Part shown: piece after piece, positions 12,358 through 22,799 of the stretch | Position numbering within the stretch: position 1 is the stretch's first letter | Layout of the letters: every line of letters begins with the position of its first letter | Assembly: GCF_019175385.1 (NCBI RefSeq) | Contig: NC_083339.1 | Coordinates: 117,327,530-117,391,529, forward strand | DNA length: 64,000 bases | DNA from: Lycium barbarum | Taxonomy: Eukaryota > Streptophyta > Magnoliopsida > Solanales > Solanaceae | Direction: 5' to 3' | Made by a program: the position numbers and the translations under genes | The notes under the pieces: model-generated | Told to the model about the DNA's origin: nothing | What the model saw: the letters and a program-made list of their open reading frames with translations, nothing else | Databases searched by the model: none

Positions 12358-12529
12358 AAATAAAAATAACAGCAGTGACTACGATAGGATAATGAAACGC
12401 CGGTATTAATAAAAGCTAATGATTATAGTAAAATATAGATAATTAATTATTTTTTTAAAGTTACCAAAAAATACTAGAAGCGTAAATAGATATTTTGGAG
12501 GAAAGGTGGGACAAAATTGGGTGTCAACA

Positions 12530-13078
12530 GACTCCACAAACAAAACGATACTTAGATTGTTGAAAAGACGACTCGGCAATGTAAAAAGAAGTTGGCCTGA
12601 TGTCCTTCCCGAAGTTCTTTGGTCTTACCGAGTTACACACAAAACTAGCACAAGAGAAACACCTTTTTCATTAGTCTATAGAGTGGAAGCGTTGGTACCA
12701 ATCGAAGTAATGGAGCCAAGCATAAGGTATGCACATGCAACAGATGTGGAAAACATAGAAGCAATGAAGGATGGACTTAATCTGCTGGAAGAACACCGAG
12801 AATTGGCTTTAATCAAATTAACAGCACATAAACAACAAGTGGAAAGATACTACAACAATAAGACCAAATCACGGCAAATCAAAATTGGGGACTAGGTCAT
12901 GCGAATGATAACTCCAGCTACCAAGATACCGAACGAAGGTAAACTAGGAGAAAATTAGGAAGGGCCTTATAAAGTTATAGCTGATGCAGGGAAAGGAACA
13001 TTTCAATTGGAAACTTTGGATGGGAAGATTGTCTCCAACAACTACAACATAAGCAACTTGAAACTCTTCCATTCCTAA
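12530..13078 (+). pseudogene. Integrase C-terminus of Retand/Tat pol, broken
   Basis: The frame reads TNKTILRLLKRRLGN, SWPDVLPEVLWSYRVTHKTS, ETPFSLVYRVEALVP, LTAHKQQVERYYN and QIKIGD, then after stops MRMITPATKIPNEGKLG, EGPYKVIADAGKGTFQLE and NYNISNLKLFHS. This is the C-terminal integrase region of plant Ty3/gypsy pol. TAG codons follow KIGD (about 12893) and LGEN (about 12957). The N-terminal catalytic core is missing because the Ogre LTR inserted just upstream. Confidence 0.85.
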
Positions 13079-14118
13079 CATCTAGTTGCATTCAACGAGT
13101 TGTACTCTTTTTTCTCTTACTCAGGTTTTGTCCTATTCGGGTTTTATCGGGAAGGTTTTTAACGAGGCAGTAAGTTGAATGTACGGGAAATGGACTACGA
13201 GCAACATCGTTTAGTTCTTCATACTTCACAACAAAATGATGGGGGACTATTACCGGGAACTGAAAAATGAGTCTATCTATCACTCCAAAAATATACGGAG
13301 TAAAGCCTCTGGGCTCGATTTATAGACTTATAACCATGTGTATAATAAAGCTGATTATGACATGATCTTTGTGAGTTTGTATGGTGCATTCATGATTCCG
13401 ATCACATTATTATCAATTGATTATATTCATGATTCTGATCATATTACTACTTTCAATTGAGTTCTATTGATTATAGTCATGTTGGAGATTTCATAAGGAA
13501 AACATCCCAAAGCTTATGGGGTTTATGCATAAACTATGCCTAGAAGTACTCGATCGTACCCTAACCATAATATGCTGCTAAAATTAAGGATAATGGTACA
13601 TATTCCAGGGAGCCCACTAGCCAACAATAGAACATGAATAAAGCTGAAAGCCAAGTTGTGGCCAATTCATTAAAGAATTTAGGGCAAGTAAAATGGACAG
13701 CTCGATGCACAAACATTCATGATTACGATCATATTATTTTCACTTAATTATGTTCATGATTCCGATCATATTTTTTAGATAGTATTCATGATTCTGATCA
13801 TACATGCTAGCAATACATTCATAAAGCCGGAAGTTTCCGATTCCATTAGTTAATAAAAATGGAATTTGACATACGACTTTTTTACCAAAGAAGTCAAACT
13901 TCCCAAAAATTAAAATTTCAAAGTCGACGTACAATGATTCTGATGTTTAAAATCTTGATCGAATTGATCACCTGCGAAAGATTTTAATTAGAGAATACAT
14001 CCAAGAGATTGTTTATAATAAAGGCGAAGCATGAATAAAAGAAATTTTGCTCAGAAAAAACAAAGCCTTACAAGAGAAAGACAAGGAAAATAAAACATTC
14101 AAACATGAGAAGAAGAAA
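13079..14118. other. Retand 3' untranslated region with CATGATT-type short repeats
   Basis: No supported gene. A short motif resembling CATGATTCCGATCATATT recurs about eight times between 13390 and 13800, at irregular spacing. The start (13100-13160) resembles the sequence that usually follows pol in this lineage. Confidence 0.5.
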
Positions 14119-17100
14119 CTACCGAAGAAGAGGGAAGAAGGGCATCTTGGGCATTTTCATGGGAATGCTCTCGGGAACGTTCTTAACATTTGGATCAATC
14201 TTTATATCTTCTCCGATTACGGTATCTTCAGAAGCAAGAATGGATACGTCTCCAGATAACATATCCATTTCATCTGAGGTACCAGCATCCTCTTCTTCTC
14301 TCATTTCTTCTTCAGCCATAGATTCATCCTCATCATATCCAAGGATTTCTTTGGCTTCTTTCATATTCCGCTCAGCAACGGCGAGAGCTTGAATGATCAA
14401 AAGAGGTAGCTTCGAAAGTCTTCAGGAAATCATGACGAGCTTTGATAACAGCCTAGCTAAGAATTTTTTTGTTTTTCATCTTTAAATTCCTTCTCCATGT
14501 TTTCAATTTGTTGCTTGTACATATTATTTTGTTCCAAGAGTTGCTTTGAGTGCTCGCGCAATTTTTTGGAGTGACCTATAAATTTCAAGAAAAAATTATG
14601 ATTCTCCGCCAAGGCAGTACTTTTCTTTTGAAGATCCCGATCTTTATCTGCCAACTCTTTCCGGAGAGCATGAATATCATGTTTACTTTGATCTAGATCA
14701 ATCAAAGACTGTGCGAGTTCACCAGAATCCTTGACATTTTTCAATTCCAAAGCATGAAAATTAGATTCAAGTTTGTTGAATTTGGCACCTTGATCCCACA
14801 ATTTGGTTTGGAGATCAATTTGAAGTTGATTCGATTCCATTAAATTTTGCTTCGGATCATTGATAACCAACTCTTCCTGTTTTGCTATGCGAAAAGCTTC
14901 GATTTTTCTTTTTCATGATCATCAATCCGTTTTTGAATTTTTTTTTCTTCAGACCGGTGTGTCGTTAGCTTATCTTTGGCCATATCCAACTCTGCAACAG
15001 AAGAGTTGCGTTCCACCTTGAAAATTTTCACTTCCTGAGCAAGTACGGCGTTCTTTTCACTAAGCTTTTGGATAAGTTTGGCCTCACCTTCAGAATGTTC
15101 AAGACTCTCACATAAATATGTCTGAGCCTGAATCATAAGCCTGAGAGCAACCATATCTATTTGGTGGGTAGGCGTATCTTTTAAAATCATATTCTCTTTA
15201 GAACCAATATAGTATGAGCAAAACGACTCATCACATGAGAATTGGCCAAAAGATTGTCCTCATTTGACAATTCAAAAGAATGGCTATGATTAACGGTAAG
15301 AGGAATAAAGGTCTTCATCCACATAGTCATGGGATCATCTCCCTGAAGAAGTTGTGCCCGAGAATCAACCCCGTGCAAAGTATTGCCTTCTTTTCAAACA
15401 TTTTTTCTTTTATCAACAACGTTAAAGCGGGAAACGGGTTAAGCTGTATTATGAGGAATAGTGTGGGTACTTGTTCCTCGATTTTGAAAAGGAGAAGCAG
15501 AAGAATCAGTGGGGATATTAGCAACACCGGCATCAATGTTTTCAGTGTCGACAAAATCTCCAATATTAGCTTCACAGCAGTATCAGGAAGACAGGTCTCC
15601 GTTGTATCGGCAACAATATTATCAGTGGTATCTACCTCAGGAGCCACGACGTCACCTTTATTATAGCATTCAAAAACGCCTTGTAAATTTTCTTTCTCCT
15701 TCACCGGAGATTCATCTGAAACGACAACAATATCAGAAGAAGGAGGAAACTCAACCCCCCTGTGAGGATGTAACTAAAGGAGAGTCTTCCTCAGAATCAG
15801 TGTTTTCATCGATCAGCCTGAATTCACTAGGCATACCTCCTGTTTTCTCGGATCCAGCATCTGACAACTCCGCAGGATATTGCTTTTTCAGTTTTTCTTC
15901 TTCAAGGCAGGTTCTCTAACAGCCTTGGAATCCTTAAATTCAGCATTAGACCTCTTACCAGTGAAAGATCTTATTTTTTCCAACACCGATTCGTCATCAC
16001 TCGGAAGAATCAGGCATTTCTTTATTATCACCTTTTTCGAAGAACCTGAGAATAACAAAACAAGTATGAGATAGGCTCTTCATCACTTGTAAAGTCAGAT
16101 ATTACTTCAAATATCCCTACCTCTGCTTTTCGTAGAAGCTCCGTCCGGTTTCGTCTCTTTAAGAGTATGAATACCCTTAGAAATGGCATACGCCCCCCAT
16201 GTACGAACACTCGCCGAAGCTCGAATCATAGCTTCAGTAAATTCCCTTATGTTTGAGGGTTTAACCAATCCAGGAATAAAAGCTGCCGAACAAAGGAGAA
16301 GTTTAAAGAGAAGAATTAAGGAAATAAAAATTCTTTAAAAATAATATTACCTTTCACGTTCCATTTCTCTAAGGTACTAGCATCCCCGTTCACCAGCTGA
16401 GCAGTGGAGATAAATACTAAATCTTCACCCCAATGCCGGTCTTGACCATCTTCGGGGTCATCAAACAATTTACTAGATCCCCGAGCTCTAAACATAATCA
16501 TAGAGCCACGGATAAAACGAATCGAATTCAAATATAAAATATGGTCGAGAGTAATATTCATTCCGGCCAGACGAGCAACATGCTCGAGCAATTGAAACAA
16601 TTGCCAGACCCCAGGTGTAATTTGTGCCACACAAATGTTCAAGCGACGACACAATTCTTCTATCAATGGTGGAAGAGGCAAAGAAAAGCCAATAGTAAAA
16701 GGATAGAGATACATCGCCGAAAGATCGGAAAGATGAGCAGTTGCAGGCATATCCTTTCCCGGAACTAAGATATTGAGATCAGGATTCGTCTAGTGACACC
16801 TTTCCCGGACAGAACCAAGAGACTCTTCAGTAACATTAGAAATAATTGAAGAAACAAAAACCATTCTTTCCCCGTCTAGCTCCGAAATATCATGGTTATC
16901 ACCTTTTGAAAGAGTAATCTTTAGATCTAAAGTATGTGAAGGATTCTTCGGAATCACACTATAGGCAGATGTATATTAACCATATCAGCCCCATTGTCAC
17001 CAACATCAGAAGTTGATGCAGATGAAGGTCGTGGATCAACAGCATCAGCTATAGCATCACCCATAAATTTCTTAGGGGACAATCTGTTCTTAGGTCTTTC

Positions 17101-17181
17101 AGCACCAACATGAAGGGGAAGAGCGTCGACAATAACGGTCTTTTCTGATGAAATATTTTGAGAAGATGAAAGGGAAGACAT
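14119..17181 (-). pseudogene. Antisense ORF of Retand-type element (putative gypsy-type transposon protein), broken
   Basis: Read on the minus strand from 17181: a Ser-rich N-terminus (MSSLSSSQNISSEKTVIVDA) and, at 16750-16316, a segment with LYPFTIGFSLPLPPLIEELC, LARLAGMNITLDHILYL-like and FDDPEDGQDRHWGEDLVF motifs. This resembles the 'putative gypsy type transposon' domain (PF04195). After a damaged linker comes a long coiled coil (15190-14457, motifs such as LRKELADKDRDLQKK and LEQNNMYKQQIENMEKEF) and an acidic tail (14400-14119, DEDESMAEEEMREEED). Several stops and shifts split it. The protein's function in these elements is unknown. Confidence 0.7.
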
Positions 17182-17573
17182 GAGTAGAGATTGAAGAAAT
17201 CAAAGAAGAAAGAAAAGAGGTGAAAGAATTGGAAGATTGAAAATTTTGGAGCGAAAAATTTGAGATAATGAGAAGGTAGAATTTAAATTTTTGTAGAAAA
17301 GGTAAAACCGCCATCATTACCTTGGAAAACGACGAGAAAATGTAGGGCACGACAACGGCCACGTGTCCCACGTCTGACTTCATCATTTAATGCGAGTCCT
17401 TTCAACTTCTGTGATTATGCCACGTATTCATCACACCAGTGGGCCACGATCTGCTGCCAGTTACAACATTTCCTCTTCCATGAAAAAAAGATCCAAATGT
17501 ATAGATAAAAGAGGATTGATGAAAAACGACAAGACAATTTCTCGGGAATATCTTTGTGATGAACCCAAAAAAA
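17182..17573. promoter_or_regulatory. Region between antisense ORF and 3' LTR
   Basis: About 390 bases upstream of the antisense ORF start. It presumably holds that ORF's promoter and the polypurine tract of the element, whose end reads CCCAAAAAAATGAGGGA at 17563-17580. No canonical promoter box stands out. Confidence 0.35.
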
Positions 17574-18234
17574 TGAGGGACTATCTGTATGGGTAAAAAA
17601 TGTACCTGACACGTGGACCAACGTGTAGTTGACATGTGTCAGCTCATTCAATGACGAAAAATATTAGATGGTAATGCCGAGCATAGCATTTACGGAAAGG
17701 CAGCAGATTGGGTCAATGGAGAGAACATCAACGGAAACAACAGATAAGAACCTCTTTATTGGGCATCAAATGGAATTAATGTAGTAATGGCTGAAACGAT
17801 TATTAACGGCCAGAATCAAGGAAATTAAATAAAAATCATTAATTCATCAATTAATGATTGTCGTTACAGACACACAACGGGAAGAGCACCGAATACGATC
17901 ATATACCTATAAATAGAATTTTCATTGATAGGGGAGGCATCCAAGTTTGACTAAGAAAATACACTATTATCATTATTTCCTGCTGATTGTAATTTTTATT
18001 CTTTGGTCATCAAGCTTTCATTCATTCTTAAAGATTAAGAGCTACGTTATTGTTATTCATCAATATTGGAATAAGTTTACTTTTTCCTTTTTATTTATTT
18101 ATTCTTTATCTGTTCTTTATTAATAACTAAGAAATTACTTACCTTAATTCTTTTATCTGTATTAAATTACTACCAACTGTAGTTAACCTCAGCACAAATT
18201 CAACTATTTGAGTTAAATACGAAATTTGACATCA
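17574..18234 (+). repeat. 3' LTR of the Retand-type element
   Basis: Starts TGAGGGACTATCTGTATGG at 17574 after an A/G-rich polypurine-like stretch and ends TTTGACATCA at 18234 (TG...CA). It contains a TATA box (TATAAATAG at 17908) followed by a pyrimidine-rich R/U5-like tail, as expected for a plant LTR. Only one copy is in view, so the borders are inferred. Confidence 0.6.
17908..17916 (+). promoter_or_regulatory. TATA box of the Retand LTR
   Basis: TATAAATAG preceded by a C-rich stretch, about 335 nt into the LTR. Transcription would start roughly 30 nt downstream. Confidence 0.55.
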
Positions 18235-18312
18235 GCATTATGTCCAATCAATATAGCATTAAGGCTATCTACATGATCTAATTTAGTAATATATACGCTC
18301 CTTCCCTTGCAC

Positions 18313-18634
18313 CAGATTCTTGGGACCGGCAGTGCTGTGGATGTTGCACCCAGGGGCGGAGCCAAGTGTAACCGAGGGGGTTCGGAACCCCCTCGGCAAA
18401 AAATTACAATGTATATTAAAGGTTAGAATTATTTTTTATATATATATGGTAGGTGTTGAACCCCCTTGGCTTCTTCGTATGTTTACTTCTTCATATTTTT
18501 GAACCCCCTTACAGAAAATCCTGGCTCCGCCACTAGTTGCACCTCATCCAGTGGATTGTTATTATGGTGAAAAGACAGGAATTGTGGTTGGTATTGAACA
18601 TTGAACCAAACAAGCAGCGACTTAAATGATCGGG
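18313..18634 (+). pseudogene. Unrecognised coding-like fragment split by a hAT MITE
   Basis: If the MITE and one 8-bp target copy are removed, one frame reads LGTGSAVDVAPHP, then VDCYYGEKTGIVVGIE over about 31 codons. A direct 7-bp duplication (ATTGAAC ATTGAAC, near 18595-18608) then shifts the frame; the other frame continues PNKQRLK and a stop. It looks like the C-terminal end of a former protein or a captured exon. I do not recognise the family, and it could be chance. Confidence 0.3.
18351..18535. mobile_element. hAT-type MITE (185 bp) with 8-bp target duplication
   Basis: Terminal inverted repeats are CAGGGGCGGAGCCA on the left and TAGTGGCGGAGCCAGG on the right (reverse complement), flanked by perfect GTTGCACC duplications at 18343-18350 and 18536-18543. 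CAGNGGC-type ends and 8-bp duplications are diagnostic of hAT elements. It has no coding capacity. Confidence 0.9.
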
Positions 18635-18888
18635 GAGAAAAAAATGGTGATTGAAGCAGAATTCCTCAAAGCTTTCATTAGTACAGGAAATACTATATAT
18701 ATGTTGAATATATTTTTTCGTAGCTACTTACAAGTGTTTTCATTTCTTAAAATTTGATTAGTATAATATGTATATTACTTTACTTTCACAGATTTTTTCT
18801 CTTTGTATGATAAAGAGTGTATCTACAAAATTTCTATTTTGAGGGGTTAAATGATGTTATTGGCTTGATAAATACTTGTATTTGTTGC

Positions 18889-19017
18889 CTTTTTTTTTTT
18901 TTTTATATAGGGGTAGGGAAGGGGAAATGCGGGAGGGGATTACAATATGAGGATTCGAATCCTCGCCAACAAGGTGAAAGTTCAGGTAGTCAACTAACTG
19001 AACTACTAGATCCCTAC
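18889..19017 (-). mobile_element. tRNA-derived SINE
   Basis: On the minus strand it begins AGGGATCTAGTAG, has an A-box-like TAGTTCAGTTAGTTGACTA and a B-box-like GAGGATTCGAATCCT, and ends in poly(A) (poly-T at 18890-18904 on the plus strand). It is flanked by perfect 11-bp duplications GTATTTGTTGC at 18878-18888 and 19018-19028. Confidence 0.85.
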
Positions 19018-19081
19018 GTATTTGTTGCGTGTTGTTAAAGGCAAATGCCCTGTTTTACCTTTCTAATGGTTTTTTGCTATT

Positions 19082-19103
19082 AAAAAAAAAAAAAAAAAAA
19101 AAA
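19082..19103 (+). repeat. Poly-A tract
   Basis: About 22 consecutive A. It may be the tail of an unrecognised retroposed sequence; no element body could be delimited upstream. Confidence 0.6.
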
Positions 19104-19539
19104 GGGCCATCGATGGAGGGTTAAGACAGACCCAAACTTGTAGAAATCTCAAAATAGATGCACTTTGTGGAGGAGTGTTTCATTTAGATGACGCTAGAGG
19201 TCCTCTATTTGAAGTTTTGGGTTTCACCTGCAAGTGCTGAAAGACCATTTTTTAAACTTATATATAGAATGTTACAAATCCTTTCAAAAACTCTTTTATC
19301 AATTATCCCAAAATAAATATTGTAATTATAGAATCTTTCACCAATTACTCTATGCACTAAGGCTTCATTTGTTTACACATAATTAAGGTTTTAATCATTA
19401 AGATCTCAGTCATTATGTTCGTTTTTTAGGTTTGAATCTTAATATCATAAGGAAATACTAAAAACAAATGAAAGTGTAAAAAAAAATCATTATCATGAAG
19501 ATATAATTTTTCTAATAACAATTAATAGAAACATTTTAA

Positions 19540-19578
19540 TTTTCTCGTGACAGCGCGAAGCACAGATTAGTTTGCTAG
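19540..19578 (+). mobile_element. Possible degenerate Helitron 3' terminus
   Basis: The sequence CAGCGCGAAGCACAGATT followed by AGTTTGCTAG and then T resembles plant Helitron 3' ends, with a GC-rich imperfect hairpin 10-12 nt before CTAG. The hairpin is weak and the 5' end was not located. Confidence 0.4.
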
Positions 19579-19861
19579 TTATAAATTATATTCTAACGGT
19601 AACGACTAACAAGTGTCTTTTACATATGCACATAATCAGTAGGGAAAAGGTCTGCTTTAATGTATGTGTAGGCACTTGGCTGGCCCAAGCCTTGCATATA
19701 TGTTAAGAAATTCACCAAATATCTACAAAAGTTAAGTTCAGAACCACTTCTTGACACCTAATTAAGTTCGCTGTCCTAAAATCAATAACCTATAAAATTC
19801 ATACCCGAGATTCGCCTCAGTTAATCTTTGTATATTAATCTTACTCCATTCTATCACTAAT

Positions 19862-20233
19862 TGTTGTGAATCATGCGGACTCCATAAGGGCCTACGGGCT
19901 AGAAGTGGCAAATACGACTACTCCAGTTGAGAATATTGGGCCGAGTATAATATTGGAGAGTTTTATTTGGATCTAGGCCCAATTAGCAAGTAAAAACTGT
20001 TAAAAGAATGAGGGATTAGATAGAACGGTGATGCGTATTATGATTATGCTTAGGCAAACTTTGTATCTCTCATTTCCTTTCTCTGAGTTTTGCTTCTCAT
20101 CCCTTCTTCTAGTTACTGCTCTTCTATGATTATGTAATTTCTCTTTAGTATTTTGGTTATTAATTCAACAATCAATCTTCTTCTATTATTGTGATCGTAA
20201 GCCCTTTTGGAGTCCGCATGGTTCATCACAACA
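19862..20233 (+). mobile_element. Solo LTR (372 bp) with 5-bp target duplication
   Basis: Starts TGTTGTGAATCATGCGGACT and ends GTTCATCACAACA, flanked by perfect CTAAT duplications at 19857-19861 and 20234-20238. The pyrimidine-rich 3' half (20060-20180) is U5-like. Unusually, the first and last 34 or so bases are near-perfect inverted repeats of each other. No internal region or second LTR is present. A TIR transposon with a 5-bp duplication is the less likely alternative. Confidence 0.7.
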
Positions 20234-20427
20234 CTAATCATGTTATATTTGTGTGTTTTAATATTAAACTCGGATGCATGTAAAGTTTTTTCAAACGACG
20301 TATATAACGCCTACACTTGCTGTTTTAGGCTTTTAGCGTAAAGACAAGTCTCTATAGCAAAATGTCATCTCCCACTATTTACATTCAGAGTTTTTTTGGA
20401 GGGTTTCTCGAGGATGAGTGGTGCAAA

Positions 20428-22799
20428 TTAATAAGTGTCATGGAGGGACGAACACAGCGGTCCCTCCTTGTATTCACCGTTTTTCAAATTGTATCCGCAT
20501 TGAATATTTATATCAAAAGCTATATAATTTATACACTTTATTCAACTATTTTTATATCACACGTAGATATATGTCATAATATTTAATATTTATTCTCTTC
20601 TCATGTATAGACAAATGCACTTCAAATTTAATTCTCCGTCATTTTTGTTTCCTCCGTGTACTTTTACTTGTTCACTTTTGACTTTTCGTGTTCTAGCTGA
20701 ATATTTATTCTCTTCTCATATATAGACATATGCAATTCAATTTTAATTCTCCTACACAAATTTATTTCCTCCATGCACTTTTACTTGTTCACTTTTGACT
20801 TTTTACATTCTTATAGAAAAAAGTACCAAAAGCTATATAACTTGTACACTTTATTTAATTATTTTTATATCCCACGTAGACATATGTCATAATACTTAAT
20901 ATTTATTCCCTTCTCATATATAGACATATGCACTTTAAATTTAATTCTCTGAAATATTTATTTCCTGCGTGTACTTTTACTTGTTCACTTTTAACTTTTC
21001 ATGTTCTAGCCGAATATTTATTCTCTTCTCGTCTATAGACATATGTAGTTCAATTTTAATTCTCCTACACAAATTTATTTCCTCCATGCACTTTTACTTG
21101 TTCACTTTTGACTTTTTACATTTTTCTATTATATATAAGTCCCTTAAAGGGACGAACACAGCTTTAAACAGTTGTACCAAAAGCTTCACAGATTGTACCC
21201 GCAATGAATGCTTATACCATAAGATATATAACTTGTACACTTTACCCGACTATTTTCCTATCTCACGTGGACATTTCTAATATGTCATAGTACTTAATAT
21301 TTATTCATTTCTCAAGTATAGAAGTATGCACTTCAATTTGAATTCTCCAACACATTTATTTCCTTCGTGTACTTTTACTTGTTCACTTTTGACTTTTCAC
21401 GTTCTTACTGAGTATTTATTCTCTTCTCATGTATAGGCATATGCAGTTCAATTTTAATTCTCTTACACAAATTTATTTCCTCCATGCACTTTTACTTGTT
21501 CGCTTTTGACTTTTTACGTTCTTTAAGAATTAGTAAATCTCACATGGATGTATGCCATAGTACTAAATATTTATTTTCTTCTCATGTATACACGCATGCA
21601 CTTCAATTTTAATTCTCCGACACATATTTATTTCCTCCATGCACTTTTACTTGTTCCCTTTTGACTTTTCACGTTCTTGCTGAATATTTATTTTCTTCTC
21701 ATGTATACATATATGCACTTCAATTTTAAATTTTAAAGGGACGAACACAACTTTAAACAGCTGTACCAAAAGCTTCACAGATTGTACCCGTAATGAATGC
21801 TTATACCATAAGCTATATAAGTTGTACACTTTACCCAACTATTTTCCTATCTCACGTGGACATTTCTAATATGTCATAGTACTTAATATTTATTCCATAG
21901 ACGTATGCACTTCAATTTTAATTTCCCGACACATTTATTTCCTCCGTACACTTTTACTTGTTCACTCTTGACTTTTCGCGTTCTTGAAAAATATAATATG
22001 TGTGTGTCCAAATTACTTGTTCATTTATAAAACCAAAATAAAATTAACCCTTTCTAATAAATATTCTTGAAAATAGTCTATTCGAGAGAGACTATGACAA
22101 ATGTCTAAGTGGAATAAAAAAGTAGTTGGTTAAAGTGTACACTTTATATAACTTTTGGTACAAATTTGCATTGCTATTGTTCGTCCTCTTTTCACGTTTA
22201 ACGTATTAAGATTGAAGGAAAACCCGTTTTCCTTCTTTGTCAATACTTTACTTATCTTACTCTCCTTTGCATTCTCTGATTATTATTTCTTTATATTTAT
22301 AAAGTGTATTACTTTATATTTTCATTTCGGAATTAAAATTTGGTGATTTACGATATAACATATTACATTTCTAATATGTCATATAATATTTATTCCATAG
22401 ACATATGCACTTCAATTTTAATTATTCGACACATTTATTTCCTCATATTTTTAAATTAATTTAATAAAAATATTTTATTAGTTTTGCTTTTAAAAAATCC
22501 AATATATACAACAATGGTTCTTATGTTTGGATCTGAACAGTTAATTGATTGAGATGGATATCAACTTGTCGGTATATATATAGGATATTAAACAATTTAA
22601 AAGAAAAAAATCTAAAATCAAAATATTAATTTTTCCCCACCTTCTTACTAATTTTCTTTTTCACATTGATGAACAACTTTCATTGCCATGACTATGATAA
22701 ATTTTTAAAAATTATTTACAAAATACAAACCTTAAAAATATGCTAATTAAAGTGAATAAACATGCTCGGCCCGTGCATCGCACGGGCATATATAGCTAG
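20428..22799 (+). mobile_element. Non-autonomous Helitron (about 2.37 kb)
   Basis: The 3' end has a perfect 8-bp stem hairpin GCCCGTGC-atc-GCACGGGC (22769-22787), 8 nt, then CTAG ending at 22799 and a T, which is the canonical Helitron terminus. The 5' end is set by alignment to a related unfilled locus at 25585-25680. Host sequence ...GGATGAGTGGTGCAAA (to 20427) continues as TCTAAGCATAAATTG from 22800, which the unfilled copy reads as one piece. The apparent start is TT rather than the usual TC. There is no RepHel coding. The body is made of repeats. Confidence 0.75.
20640..22470 (+). repeat. Internal repeat array of the Helitron
   Basis: The motif CTTTTACTTGTTCACTTTTG recurs at about 20661, 20778, 20974, 21091, 21372, 21489, 21643 and 21951, with intervals of 117 bp recurring three times. 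Between copies lie AATATTTATTC..CTTCTC and ATGTATAGACATATGCA blocks. A larger unit beginning GGGACGAACACA is present at about 20446, 21149 and 21737. This is a higher-order array inside the transposon. Confidence 0.75.

Larger units (their letters stand above)
1..12529 (-). mobile_element. Ogre/Tat-type Ty3/gypsy retrotransposon, 5' portion (truncated by window edge)
   Basis: Read on the minus strand, the order is 5' LTR (12529-7702), primer-binding site, leader, an additional ORF1, gag, then a long repeat-rich stretch. That order, with an extra ORF before gag and a very long LTR, is known for the Ogre/Tat lineage. Protease, reverse transcriptase, integrase and the 3' LTR would lie left of position 1. 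The right boundary is sharp: the LTR end ...GGTGTCAACA at 12529 abuts the interior of another element's integrase reading frame. ORF1 and gag both carry stops, so this copy is defective. The lineage name rests on architecture and recognised protein motifs, not on a database search. Confidence 0.85.
7702..12529 (-). repeat. 5' LTR of the Ogre/Tat element (about 4.8 kb)
   Basis: On the minus strand the LTR begins TGTTGACACCC at 12529 and ends GGGGTATAACA at 7702, giving TG...CA termini, and is followed within 2 nt by a primer-binding site. Five bases at 12530-12534 (gactc) would be the target duplication; the partner copy is outside the window. Inside are an AT-rich body, microsatellites (12199-12357), a poly-G run (11707-11736), and repeated TGGGCT/AGCCCA motifs near 8770-8970 and 11860-11950. 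No ORF above about 75 codons looks real. The second LTR is not visible, so the length is inferred from the termini and PBS only. Confidence 0.8.
12530..18234 (+). mobile_element. Retand/Tat-type Ty3/gypsy element, 3' portion, host of the Ogre insertion
   Basis: The plus-strand order is the end of integrase (12530-13078), a long 3' region holding an antisense ORF (14119-17181), then an LTR (17574-18234). Tat-lineage elements with an antisense ORF between pol and the 3' LTR are described in plants. The left part was displaced by the Ogre insertion at 12529/12530 and lies outside the window. Integrase stops and the broken antisense ORF show it is old and inactive. Confidence 0.75.

Noticed and set aside
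12172..12363. ORF of poly-Ile/poly-Val
   Set aside because: Translation of the TAA/TAG microsatellite; no start context or domain.
18951..18981. tRNA-like B box (GATTCGAATCC) suggesting a tRNA gene
   Set aside because: No cloverleaf; it is part of a SINE with poly(A) tail and target duplications.
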